Shown piece by piece: positions 1 through 6,370 of a stretch of DNA of 6,370 nucleotides. This DNA comes from Pseudomonadota bacterium (GTDB taxonomy: Bacteria; Pseudomonadota; Gammaproteobacteria; Burkholderiales; Burkholderiaceae_C). The stretch spans positions 1-6,370 of the forward strand of contig JAUPTP010000145.1 in the NCBI GenBank assembly GCA_030918015.1. Reading direction: 5' to 3'. Both the position numbers and the translations under genes were made by a program. Positions within the stretch are counted from its first letter, which is position 1; every line of letters begins with the position of its first letter. The notes under the pieces were generated by a model that saw only the letters and a program-made list of their open reading frames with translations, was not told the DNA's origin and ran no database searches.

Positions 1-1797
1 GGCCCAGTCCAGCAGCAGCTGCACCTCGTCGAGCGAGCTGGCCGACGCATCCAGCCGCGCGATGCGCAGCCGCTCGAAGCGGGTCGGCAGCGTCGCGTCG
101 GCGTCGGCCAGCAGCTCCTCGAAGAGCTTCTCGCCCGGGCGCAGCCCGCTGAAGGCGATCGGGATCTCGGCCAGCGTGTGGCCGCTCAGGCGGATCAGGT
201 CGCGCGCCAGATCGACGATGCGCACCGGCTCGCCCATGTCGAGCACGAAGACCTGGCCGCCTTCGCCGATCGCGCCGGCCTGCACCACCAGCCGCGCGGC
301 CTCGGGAATGGTCATGAAGAAGCGGGTGATGTCCGGGTGCGTCACCGTGACCGGGCCGCCGCGGGCGATCTGCTCCTTGAACTTCGGGATCACGCTGCCG
401 GACGACCCGAGCACGTTGCCGAAGCGCACCGCCATGAAGCGCGTGCGCCCCTCGCCGGCGGCCATGCGCGCGGCCAGCCGCGAGATCACCATCTCGGCGG
501 CGCGCTTGGTCGCGCCCATCACGTTGGTCGGGTTGACCGCCTTGTCGGTCGAGATCAGCACGAAGCGCTCGACGCCGGCCGCGGCGGCCGCGCTGGCCGC
601 GCGCCAGGTGCCCAGCGTGTTGTTGCGCAGCGCGGAGAAGGCGTTGTCCTCCTCCATCAGCGGCACATGCTTGTAGGCGGCGGCGTGGAAGACCACCTGC
701 GGGCGCAGGCGTGCGAAGGTGGCGGCCAGGTGCTCGGGGTCGCGCACGTCGCCCACCAGCCGCACCAGCGGGATGTGGGGGAAGTGCTCGCCCAGCTCCT
801 GCTCGATGCGGTAGAGCGCGAACTCGCTCAGCTCGTAGAGCACCAGCTTGAGCGGCCCGTAGCGCGCGACCTGCCGGCACAGCTCCGAGCCGATCGAGCC
901 GCCGGCGCCGGTGATCAGCACCACCTTGCCCGACAGGCATTCGCTGATGCCGCCCTCGTCGAGCTGCACCGGCGCGCGCCCGAGCAGGTCGTCGGGCTCG
1001 ATGTCGCGCACCTGCGCCACCGCCTGGCCCTCGCGCAGCTCGGCCGCGGTCGGCACCGTCACCACCGGCAGGCCGGTCGCGGCAGCCAGGTCGAGCGCGC
1101 GGCGGCGCTGCGCCGCCGAGGCCGAGGGCATCGCCACGATCAGGTGGGTGATGCCGTGCACCTCGGCCCAGCGCGGCGCGCTCTCCAGATCGCCCAGCAC
1201 CGGCACGCCGCCGATGCGCGCGCCCAGCTTGCGCGGGTTGTCGTCGAGCAGGCCGACCACCACCCAGCCGTGGTGCTGGATGCCGGCCATCAGCAGCTTG
1301 GCGGCGTCGCCCGCGCCCAGGACGAGGGCGCGGCGCGTCTCGTGCATCGAGCCGGACAGGCGCCCGCGCATGTGTTCGTAGAGCATGCGGTAGCCGATGC
1401 GCACCATCGCCAGCCCCATCAGGCTGACGACCGGATGCAGCGCCAGCACCGCGCGCGGCACCTGCACCAGCTGCGCCATCAGCACGCCCACCGCCCCGAG
1501 CAGCCCGGCGATCGCGCAGGCGAAGGTCAGCCGCTGCACCTCGCCGAAGCCGGAGAAGCGCCACATGCCCTTGGGCACCTTCAGCGCCGCGAATACCGCC
1601 ACGTACAGCGCCAGCAGCCCGGCCAGCACCCAGCCGTCGTAGGACGGCCGCGCGCTCCAGCCGCGCTCGAAGCCCAGGCGGAACAGGTAGGTGATGTTCC
1701 AGCACGCGGCGATGACCGCGGCGTCGATCGCCAGGGCCAGCGGCTCGCGGTGCGGCCGGATGCGGGTCAGCAGGGTGTCGAGGGTGTGCCAGCTCAT
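1..1797 (-). CDS. WbpM/PglF/CapD-type membrane NDP-sugar 4,6-dehydratase (3' end outside window)
   Basis: This gene encodes a polytopic inner-membrane UDP-GlcNAc-type 4,6-dehydratase, which makes the UDP-4-keto-6-deoxy sugar that feeds amino-sugar synthesis for surface glycans. All 599 codons from the ATG at 1797 to base 1 are open and there is no stop, so the C-terminus is missing; relatives such as WbpM are about 665 residues long. About four hydrophobic segments are visible (residues roughly 20-40, 55-73, 89-110 and 115-135). A first Rossmann-like domain begins with LVLGAGDAAKLL near residue 158. The catalytic extended-SDR domain has the NAD(P)-binding motif GAGGSIGSEL (297-306), HAAAYKHVPLME (371-382), STDKAVNPTN (416-425) and M427-x3-K431. 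Met replaces the usual SDR Tyr, as reported for the long WbpM-like class. RPGEKLFEELL lies near 553-563. The start overlaps the preceding stop as ATGA, with only a weak GGA upstream. The substrate is inferred from the family and is not certain. Confidence 0.93.
   Translation of the reverse strand, partial: MSWHTLDTLLTRIRPHREPLALAIDAAVIAACWNITYLFRLGFERGWSARPSYDGWVLAGLLALYVAVFAALKVPKGMWRFSGFGEVQRLTFACAIAGLLGAVGVLMAQLVQVPRAVLALHPVVSLMGLAMVRIGYRMLYEHMRGRLSGSMHETRRALVLGAGDAAKLLMAGIQHHGWVVVGLLDDNPRKLGARIGGVPVLGDLESAPRWAEVHGITHLIVAMPSASAAQRRRALDLAAATGLPVVTVPTAAELREGQAVAQVRDIEPDDLLGRAPVQLDEGGISECLSGKVVLITGAGGSIGSELCRQVARYGPLKLVLYELSEFALYRIEQELGEHFPHIPLVRLVGDVRDPEHLAATFARLRPQVVFHAAAYKHVPLMEEDNAFSALRNNTLGTWRAASAAAAAGVERFVLISTDKAVNPTNVMGATKRAAEMVISRLAARMAAGEGRTRFMAVRFGNVLGSSGSVIPKFKEQIARGGPVTVTHPDITRFFMTIPEAARLVVQAGAIGEGGQVFVLDMGEPVRIVDLARDLIRLSGHTLAEIPIAFSGLRPGEKLFEELLADADATLPTRFERLRIARLDASASSLDEVQLLLDWA
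1794..1797 (-). promoter_or_regulatory. ATGA stop-start overlap (translational coupling site)
   Basis: The TGA of the GmrSD-like gene (1796-1794) shares bases with the ATG of the dehydratase (1797-1795). Such overlaps usually mean that terminating ribosomes restart on the next gene. Only a short GGA, about five bases upstream of the ATG, could serve as ribosome binding site, so dehydratase translation may depend on translation of the nuclease gene. The overlap is read directly; the coupling is inferred. Confidence 0.8.
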
Positions 1798-3797
1798 GCG
1801 GGTCCAGGCCAGATCTTGCGGGCGTGCACGAACAAGGCTTCAGAGCGCGCCAGAATGGCGGCCTCATCCCAGTCGCGCCCTTCCATCCGCTGGAAGTAGG
1901 CGTTGAGCCTGAGCAGGCTGCTGTCGGTGATTTCGGGGCGCTTGACGGCGAAGGCCTCGTTGCTCAAGGTGGCATTGAATCGGGCCGTGACCAGCGTCAG
2001 GTTGCCGATGGACTGCAGCAGGCGTTCACGCCGTGCGATCGTTTCGGTTTCGTCGGTTGAGTTGGTCTTGTCGCTGGCGGCCAGTGGCCAGTGGGTTTGC
2101 CATTTCTGGGGCATCACGTGCTCGACAGTCAGATTGTTTTCGAGCAAAGGATTGAATTCTTGTTTGCCATCGGAATTCAGGCTGAATTCGAGAGCTTCTA
2201 GAAGGGCGCGCACTTGGGCTGAATTGCGCCCCCTGTACAGCGCTCGGTTGCACCAAGCGCGGTGGAAGGTGTCATCGTCGAGCCAATACTGACTATCCCC
2301 CTTGAGGGACTGCATGGCCGTACGCAAATCTGCTGCACTGTATGAACCGGCCTGAGCCAGATCCGCCAGAAGTTTGTTGATGAAGATGCGGGTATAACCC
2401 TTGGTGGTTTCACCGCAGATGAAGCGACGTACCACATACGATTCCAGGTCGCGCAGAACTTGGGCCATCTCGGCGGAATCGGCGGGGTGATGTTCCAGGA
2501 AATAGAACACCAGCGGTGTCAGTGTGGCCGTGTCGAGCAGCTGCATGCGTCGACAGAAGCGACCCAGGGCTGAATTGGGTATCGGTTGCAGAAATTGCTC
2601 GAAATATCGTCCCAACGTGCTGATACGTTCGAGCTCGGAGGCCGTGTCACGCTCGTCAGCCAGCCACCAGTCCTTGAATTCCTCGAACACATGCGCGGCC
2701 TTCAGGTCGGTGCATTTGCGCAGGGCCACGACGTGATGCAGCAGCAAATCCAGACGCACTGATTTCACCCGGCCTTGCCGCGCATCCTGGCGCCAGAACC
2801 GCTCGCCGCCGGTCTTGTTGTTCTCGGCCGGCTTCTCATCGAAAGGCCGCCAGTGTTGGTCATAGAGGAGATCGACATTTTCCTGTTTGCGTGTCGCTTG
2901 CAGGAAAAGATAATTGCGGATCAGATCGCTGGGCTGCAGCGGGGCACCACGCGCATTGAGCGTCTCGAAAATGATTTGCGGGTCGTCCTCGTCTTCCAGC
3001 TCCAGCCACATGATCTGGAAGCCATCTTTCAGCGTCTCGAAGAGCAGATGAGCCTGATTCACCTGCAACGGCTGATCGGATTGCGGTTGCCAGACGGCGT
3101 TGTCCTGTTCGATCGAGTGGATGACCGTCTCGGCCACCGAAAGTGATTCGCTGTCTGGCTCGACCGCGGGGTCGTCGTGGCGGATGCCGCGAAGATGCGC
3201 GGTCAGCATCACATGGAAAAAAAGGTAGGCCTGCACCATCAGCGGACGCTCGAACTTGACTCGGCCTGCTCCGCGTGCCGGAAACTGCGTGCAGACCGTC
3301 TCCAGATTCAGCCCCGTGTGGGCCAGCGCCTGCATCACGTCGCGGCCCACGTGGGTGGGCCAGACCTTGAGCGCATGCCGTGTGTCGCTGAAGCGCCCCC
3401 GGTTGCGGGTCAGCAGTTTCAGTTCGTCGTCGAGCCACTCATCCTGGAGAGGGCGCACAACATCGCGCAGCGCCAGCAGTAGGATTTGTAAGGTCGTGAT
3501 GCGCTGTTGGCCATCGATCACTTCACGAGCTGGTACGGCTTCTCTGCCGCCGCCCTTGGCCTCGCCCACCACGACGGTTCCGAGAAAGTGCTTGCGCCAC
3601 GTCTTTAGTTTCTTGCTCCCGACCTTGGCTGAATTATTTTTGAATTCGGTCAAGGCATCCATCCGGTCGATCAGATCTTCCCAGAGCGGAAGAATTTGAT
3701 CGCGCAGTGTCCAGACATAACCGCGTTGGAACAGCGGAATCATGTACTGCTCGCTCTTCTGGAAAAGATACGGCACGGACAACTTGTCGGGTCTCAT
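1794..3797 (-). CDS. GmrSD-like type IV restriction endonuclease (DUF262 + DUF1524/HNH, single chain)
   Basis: This 667-residue protein has the architecture of single-chain GmrSD enzymes, which cut modified (for example glucosylated hydroxymethylcytosine) phage DNA. The N-terminal DUF262 domain shows IPLFQRGYVW (20-29), the nucleotide-binding signature VIDGQQRITTLQ (93-104) and FETLNARGAPLQPSDLI (277-293). The C-terminal DUF1524 His-Me-type nuclease shows LTVEHVMPQKW (556-566, probable catalytic His560) followed by IGNLTLVTARFNATLSN (597-613) and K619. All hallmark motifs are present and the frame is intact, so the gene looks functional. The ATG at 3797 is chosen because the DUF262 motif starts soon after it and no other ATG, GTG or TTG lies in frame between it and the end of the previous gene; no good Shine-Dalgarno is seen. 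It lies 29 bp after the sugar transferase and overlaps the dehydratase start by 4 bp. Its G+C is clearly below its neighbours, suggesting transfer. Other DUF262 nucleases (BrxU, SspE types) are related; the exact DNA modification it senses cannot be read from sequence. Confidence 0.9.
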   Translation of the reverse strand: MRPDKLSVPYLFQKSEQYMIPLFQRGYVWTLRDQILPLWEDLIDRMDALTEFKNNSAKVGSKKLKTWRKHFLGTVVVGEAKGGGREAVPAREVIDGQQRITTLQILLLALRDVVRPLQDEWLDDELKLLTRNRGRFSDTRHALKVWPTHVGRDVMQALAHTGLNLETVCTQFPARGAGRVKFERPLMVQAYLFFHVMLTAHLRGIRHDDPAVEPDSESLSVAETVIHSIEQDNAVWQPQSDQPLQVNQAHLLFETLKDGFQIMWLELEDEDDPQIIFETLNARGAPLQPSDLIRNYLFLQATRKQENVDLLYDQHWRPFDEKPAENNKTGGERFWRQDARQGRVKSVRLDLLLHHVVALRKCTDLKAAHVFEEFKDWWLADERDTASELERISTLGRYFEQFLQPIPNSALGRFCRRMQLLDTATLTPLVFYFLEHHPADSAEMAQVLRDLESYVVRRFICGETTKGYTRIFINKLLADLAQAGSYSAADLRTAMQSLKGDSQYWLDDDTFHRAWCNRALYRGRNSAQVRALLEALEFSLNSDGKQEFNPLLENNLTVEHVMPQKWQTHWPLAASDKTNSTDETETIARRERLLQSIGNLTLVTARFNATLSNEAFAVKRPEITDSSLLRLNAYFQRMEGRDWDEAAILARSEALFVHARKIWPGPA

Positions 3798-3834
3798 GAA
3801 GATACTTGATGAAATATTGTTGGATACTAGAAAA
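1798..3834. other. Lower-GC block, probable horizontally acquired insert
   Basis: Hand counts of 60-base lines inside this block give about 60% (2041-2100), 53% (2161-2220) and 43% (3601-3660) G+C. Lines in the neighbours give 77% (1201-1260), 75% (4081-4140), 78% (5101-5160) and 80% (6061-6120). The block coincides with the GmrSD-like gene and its leader. GAATTC occurs five times within it (2154, 2173, 2184, 2676, 3642), and I found none in the flanks. No transposase, integrase, long terminal repeat or target duplication was found, so the mode of entry is unknown. Confidence 0.65.
3798..3826 (-). other. AT-rich 29-bp leader before the GmrSD-like gene
   Basis: Only 8 of these 29 bases are G or C, in sharp contrast to the other short intergenic gaps. 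No clear Shine-Dalgarno precedes the ATG at 3797. On the minus strand a TAGTAT at the transferase stop matches four of six bases of a sigma-70 -10 box, but no convincing -35 element lies upstream. An internal promoter is possible but not supported. Confidence 0.35.
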
Positions 3835-4417
3835 TCGCGCGCAGCGTGCGCAGGATCAGCCTCAGGTCGGTCAGCACGCCCGCCTCGTCGACGTAGCGCG
3901 CCTGCAATGCCAGCTTGGCCGGCAGGACCACCTCGCGGTAGGTGCGCTCCGGGTCGGTGCTGCGCGCCAGCAGCGTGCTCTCGTCGCGGTACTCGATCGA
4001 GGCGAAGTCGGTGATGCCGGGGCGCACCGACAGCACCTTCTCGCGCAGCCCGGCCGGGTAGAGCGCCACATAGCGCGGCACCTCCGGCCGCGGCCCCACC
4101 AGGCTCATCGAGCCCGCGAGCACGTCGATCAGCTGCGCCAGCTCGTCGAGCTTGGTGCGGCGCAGCAGCGCGCCGACGCGGGTGATGCGCGCGTCCTGGC
4201 CCACGGTGAGCTGCGGGCCGTGGTCCCGCGGCGCATGCGTCATCGTGCGGAACTTGTGGATGCGGAACTCGCGCCCGTGGCGGCCCACGCGCACCTGGCG
4301 GAAGAAGACCGGCCCGGGCGAGTCCAGCCGGATCGCCAGCGCGATCGTCAGCAGCACCGGCGAGAGCGCGATCAGGCCGCAGCCGGCCAGCAGCAGGTCG
4401 AGCAGGCGCTTGGCCAT
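3827..4417 (-). CDS. PglC-type monotopic phosphoglycosyl transferase (bacterial sugar transferase)
   Basis: This 196-residue protein matches the small Bacterial_sugar_transferase family (PF02397). These enzymes move a sugar 1-phosphate from a UDP-sugar to undecaprenyl phosphate on the cytoplasmic face of the inner membrane, the first committed step of a lipid-linked glycan. The N-terminal KRLLDLLLAGCGLIALSP (3-20) is the re-entrant membrane helix with its Ser19-Pro20 break. FFRQVRVG (38-45), FRIHKFRTM (51-59), the catalytic Asp-Glu pair in TKLDELAQLIDVLAG (D91-E92) and MSLVGPRPEVPRY (104-116) follow. The end reads RPGITDFASIEYRDE (132-146), not the GITGWAQVNGR form of Campylobacter PglC, so the sugar specificity may differ. 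The length fits the stand-alone PglC class and rules out the larger WbaP/WcaJ type. The start is fixed by the conserved N-terminus. The gene begins 23 bp after the aminotransferase stop, and its last codons run into an AT-rich junction. Confidence 0.92.
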   Translation of the reverse strand: MAKRLLDLLLAGCGLIALSPVLLTIALAIRLDSPGPVFFRQVRVGRHGREFRIHKFRTMTHAPRDHGPQLTVGQDARITRVGALLRRTKLDELAQLIDVLAGSMSLVGPRPEVPRYVALYPAGLREKVLSVRPGITDFASIEYRDESTLLARSTDPERTYREVVLPAKLALQARYVDEAGVLTDLRLILRTLRAIF

Positions 4418-4440
4418 GTCGTGCGCAGACCGCCCGGCGC

Positions 4441-5649
4441 TCAGCGCGCCAGCACGCCGCGCAGCACCGCAGCCACCCGTTCGGCGTCGGCCAGCGTCAT
4501 GCGCGAGTACAGCGGCAGGCTGAAGGTGGCCTGGTAGGCCTTCTGGCTGTGCGGGAAGTCCTCGGCGCGCAGGCCGTAGCGCTCGCGCCAGTAGGGCTGC
4601 TGGTGCAGCGGGATGTAGTGCACGCTGCTGCCGATGCCGGCGGCGAACAGCGCCTCGATCACCGCGTCGCGCCCGACCGGCGCGTCATCCCGCAGGCGCA
4701 GCACGTAGATGTGCCAGGAATGCAGGTCGCCGCCAGCGGGCTGCGGCGGCAGGATGAGCGGCAGGTCGGCCAGCAGCGCGTCGTAGTGCGCGGCGATGCG
4801 GGCGCGCGCGTCGCGGAACTCGCGCGCGCGTTTCAGCTGGTGGATGCCCAGCGCCGCGGCGATGTCGGTCAGGTTGTACTTGAAGCCGGGCGCGACGATC
4901 TCGTAGTACCAGCTCGGCACCTTGGCGGTGAAGCGGTCGAAGGCGTCGCGGTTGATGCCGTGCAGGCGCATCACCTTCATGCGCGCGGCAAGCTGCGCAT
5001 CGCGCGTGACCGCCATGCCGCCCTCGCCGGTGGTGATGGTCTTGTTGGCGTAGAAGCTGAAGACGGTGACGTCGCTGGCCAGCGTGCCGATCATCTGCCC
5101 GGCGTGCGTGGTGGGCAGCGCGTGCGCGGCGTCCTCGACCACCTTCAGGCCGTGGCGGCGCGCGATCGCCAGGATCTCGCCCATCTCGGCGGCGCGGCCG
5201 GCGAAGTGCACCGGCACGATCGCCCGGGTGCGCGGCGTGATCGCGGCCTCGACGGCGGCGGGGTCGATGCACAGCGTGGCCGGGTCGATGTCGACCAGGC
5301 GCACGTCGGCGCCCAGATAGCGCGCCACCTCCGCGCTGGCGGTGAAGGTGTGCGTGGTGGTGATGACCTCGTCGCCGGGGCCGACGCCGACGGCCTCGAG
5401 CGCCAGATGCAGCCCGGCGGTGGCCGAGTTGACCGCGATCGCCTCCAGGCCCGGCGCGGCGTCGGCGCCGCCCAGGAAGGCGGCGAAGTCCTGCTCGAAG
5501 CGGCGCGCCTTCGGGCCGGTGGTCACCCAGCCGTGGCGCAGCGTGTCGACCACCTCGGCGATCTCGTCCTCGCCGATCTCGGGCAGCGCGAAGGGCAGGA
5601 AGGGCGGGCGGGGCGTGTCGGACGGATCGGACGGGGCGGAGGCGGACAT
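4441..5649 (-). CDS. DegT/DnrJ/EryC1/StrS-family PLP-dependent sugar-nucleotide aminotransferase
   Basis: This 402-residue fold-type I aminotransferase would convert an NDP-4-keto-6-deoxy sugar to the 4-amino sugar, with glutamate as the usual donor. Visible hallmarks are [18 protein letters not shown] (20-37), [12 protein letters not shown] (41-52), the phosphate-binding [11 protein letters not shown] (74-84), the cofactor Asp in [15 protein letters not shown] (D173) and the Schiff-base Lys in [16 protein letters not shown] (K203). [17 protein letters not shown] (256-272) and the C-terminal [14 protein letters not shown] (341-354) follow. Together these place it with the PglE/WbpE/ArnB/PseC-like enzymes. 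The order of aminotransferase, PglC-type transferase and WbpM/PglF-type dehydratase supports a role downstream of the dehydratase in an amino-sugar branch. About 16 Pro/Ser/Asp-rich residues precede the conserved start of the fold; no internal start fits better, and the Shine-Dalgarno is weak. The exact sugar is not determinable, and 3-amino or other 4-amino sugars remain possible. Confidence 0.92.
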   Translation of the reverse strand: MSASAPSDPSDTPRPPFLPFALPEIGEDEIAEVVDTLRHGWVTTGPKARRFEQDFAAFLGGADAAPGLEAIAVNSATAGLHLALEAVGVGPGDEVITTTHTFTASAEVARYLGADVRLVDIDPATLCIDPAAVEAAITPRTRAIVPVHFAGRAAEMGEILAIARRHGLKVVEDAAHALPTTHAGQMIGTLASDVTVFSFYANKTITTGEGGMAVTRDAQLAARMKVMRLHGINRDAFDRFTAKVPSWYYEIVAPGFKYNLTDIAAALGIHQLKRAREFRDARARIAAHYDALLADLPLILPPQPAGGDLHSWHIYVLRLRDDAPVGRDAVIEALFAAGIGSSVHYIPLHQQPYWRERYGLRAEDFPHSQKAYQATFSLPLYSRMTLADAERVAAVLRGVLAR

Positions 5650-5675
5650 CGAAGTGAAGGCGGGTGGGCGGGTCG

Positions 5676-5690
5676 CGGCGGCAACCGCCG
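5676..5690. other. Small GC-rich hairpin in the methyltransferase-aminotransferase gap
   Basis: CGGCGG and CCGCCG form a perfect 6-bp inverted repeat around a 3-base loop, in the 66-bp gap (5650-5715) between the methyltransferase stop and the aminotransferase start. No T-run follows on the minus strand, so it is not a standard intrinsic terminator. It could slow polymerase or protect a processed mRNA end, or be chance in GC-rich DNA. Nothing else is recognised in this gap. Confidence 0.3.
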
Positions 5691-5715
5691 ATGCTAATGC
5701 AGTTCGCCGCAGTGA

Positions 5716-6370
5716 TCAGTCCGCATGCGCCGGCTTGCCGATCCAGGCCAGGACGTGCGTGCGCAGCAGGGGCAGCGCGTTCAGCAGCGGATAGAGCGTC
5801 GGCGACAGGCGACAGGCCGCGCGCGCCAGGGGCGGCGCCAGCGTCAGGCGCTGCGCCTCGATGCGGCCCTGCGGAAAGAGCGCGCGCACCCGCGCCAGCG
5901 GCACGCCGCGCACGTCGCGGTTGCGCGGGTTGTTCCAGGTGAAGTCGTACCAGAGCACCGCGCCGCCGGGCCGCACCCAGCGCCACATCGTGTCGGCCAG
6001 GCGCTGCTGGAAGGCGTCGTCCAGCAGCGAGGAGAAGACGGTCGACTGCAGCACCAGATCGACGCTCTCGGCCGCCAGCGGCGCCGCGCAGGCGTCGCCC
6101 AGATGCAGCGCGACGCGCTCGGGCAGCACCGCGCGGGCCTGGGCATGGCGGTCGGCCATCAGCTCGAGGCCGCACAGGTGCTCCGGGCGCACGCCCGCGC
6201 GCAGCAGCTCGAGCAGGTTGCCGCCGGCGCCGCAGCCCACCTCGACGATCTGGCGCTGCGCCAGGTCGTGCCAGCCGTGGCGGGCGAACAGGCCGAGCAT
6301 CGCGCGCTGGCGCTCCTGCACCGTCTGCCAGACCTCGGGCCGCAGCAGGCTGTAGCGGTCGGCCTGTCCG
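5716..6370 (-). CDS. Class I SAM-dependent methyltransferase (5' end outside window)
   Basis: This is a Rossmann-fold methyltransferase of the Methyltransf_11/25 type. Numbering from the in-frame GTG at 6321, the SAM-binding motif I is VEVGCGAGGNL (26-36). GLEL (51-54) would hold the acidic residue contacting the ribose, GDA (75-77) follows, then DLVLQSTVFSSLLDD (88-102) and WRWVRPGGAVLWYDFTW (113-129). The frame stays open from this GTG to the window edge and reads YSLLRPEVWQTVQERQR. That resembles the conserved N-terminus of such methyltransferases in glycan clusters, so the GTG is an internal Val codon and the true start lies beyond base 6370. A hydrophobic stretch near the C-terminus (LYPLLNALPLLRTHVLAWI) is typical of these proteins and need not be membrane-spanning. 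The gene precedes the aminotransferase by 66 bp on the same strand. The acceptor is unknown; a sugar, lipid or other small molecule are all possible. Confidence 0.85.
   Translation of the reverse strand, partial: GQADRYSLLRPEVWQTVQERQRAMLGLFARHGWHDLAQRQIVEVGCGAGGNLLELLRAGVRPEHLCGLELMADRHAQARAVLPERVALHLGDACAAPLAAESVDLVLQSTVFSSLLDDAFQQRLADTMWRWVRPGGAVLWYDFTWNNPRNRDVRGVPLARVRALFPQGRIEAQRLTLAPPLARAACRLSPTLYPLLNALPLLRTHVLAWIGKPAHAD

Noticed and set aside
178..1899. A 573-codon open frame on the plus strand
   Set aside because: It is antisense to the well-supported dehydratase and encodes a His/Arg/Ala/Gln-rich sequence without recognisable domains, as expected for a shadow frame in very GC-rich DNA.
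1793..3798. CTCATG at both ends of the nuclease gene (1793-1798 and 3793-3798), exactly 2000 bp apart, considered as a target-site duplication
   Set aside because: Only six bases match, four of them are fixed or nearly fixed by the start-codon context, and no mobile-element gene or terminal inverted repeat accompanies them.
3806..4537. A 243-codon plus-strand open frame opposite the sugar transferase
   Set aside because: It is Arg/Gln/His/Ala-rich, has no motifs, and lies fully antisense to a convincing PF02397 protein and the end of the aminotransferase.
5618..5634. Short tandem repeat TCGGACGG x2 at the aminotransferase 5' end
   Set aside because: The two 9-base units simply encode Ser-Asp-Pro-Ser-Asp in the variable N-terminal extension; two copies are too few to suggest phase variation.
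5676..5690. The GC-rich inverted repeat as an intrinsic terminator
   Set aside because: No T-run follows on the minus strand, the stem is only 6 bp, and the genes on both sides look like parts of one operon.
4549..5697. A 382-codon plus-strand open frame opposite the aminotransferase
   Set aside because: It is antisense and Gly/Arg/Ala/Asp-rich with no domain, so it is a shadow of the aminotransferase's high-GC codon pattern.
4685..6175. A 496-codon minus-strand open frame spanning the methyltransferase and aminotransferase region
   Set aside because: It is out of frame with both genes and has an Arg/Ala/Pro-rich low-complexity translation; the two real genes carry all family motifs in the other frames.

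Overview
The window carries five protein genes, all on the minus strand and closely spaced, so transcription runs from high to low coordinates. Both outer genes run off the window. Four of the five genes are very GC-rich: hand counts of single 60-base lines in them give about 75-80% G+C. They encode a surface-glycan or glycoconjugate pathway. Protein family types and composition suggest a high-GC Gram-negative proteobacterium, perhaps a betaproteobacterium (Burkholderiales/Rhodocyclales type), but no phylogenetic marker is present and this is only a guess.

In transcription order the layout is: (1) 6370-5716, a class I SAM-dependent methyltransferase whose N-terminus lies outside the window; (2) 5649-4441, a PLP-dependent DegT/DnrJ/EryC1 sugar-nucleotide aminotransferase; (3) 4417-3827, a small monotopic PglC-type phosphoglycosyl transferase that would load the first sugar phosphate onto undecaprenyl phosphate; (4) 3797-1794, a large DUF262 + DUF1524 (HNH) protein resembling single-chain GmrSD type IV restriction enzymes; (5) 1797-1, a membrane-bound WbpM/PglF/CapD-type nucleoside-diphosphate-sugar 4,6-dehydratase, cut off at its C-terminus by the window edge.

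Genes 2, 3 and 5 form a coherent set. The dehydratase makes a UDP-4-keto-6-deoxy sugar, the aminotransferase converts the ketone to an amine, and the transferase starts a lipid-linked glycan with the resulting or a related sugar. The acetyltransferase that would complete a bacillosamine-type set is not in the window. The methyltransferase may modify the glycan or a precursor.

The main oddity is gene 4. A probable anti-phage nuclease sits between the initiating transferase and the dehydratase. It has clearly lower G+C (sample lines of 43-60%), an AT-rich 29-bp leader, and a stop codon that overlaps the dehydratase start in an ATGA junction. This looks like a horizontally acquired defence gene placed in, and translationally joined to, a glycan operon. 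No transposase, integrase, tRNA, rRNA, CRISPR array or convincing terminator was seen. No gene-free stretch exceeds 66 bp.
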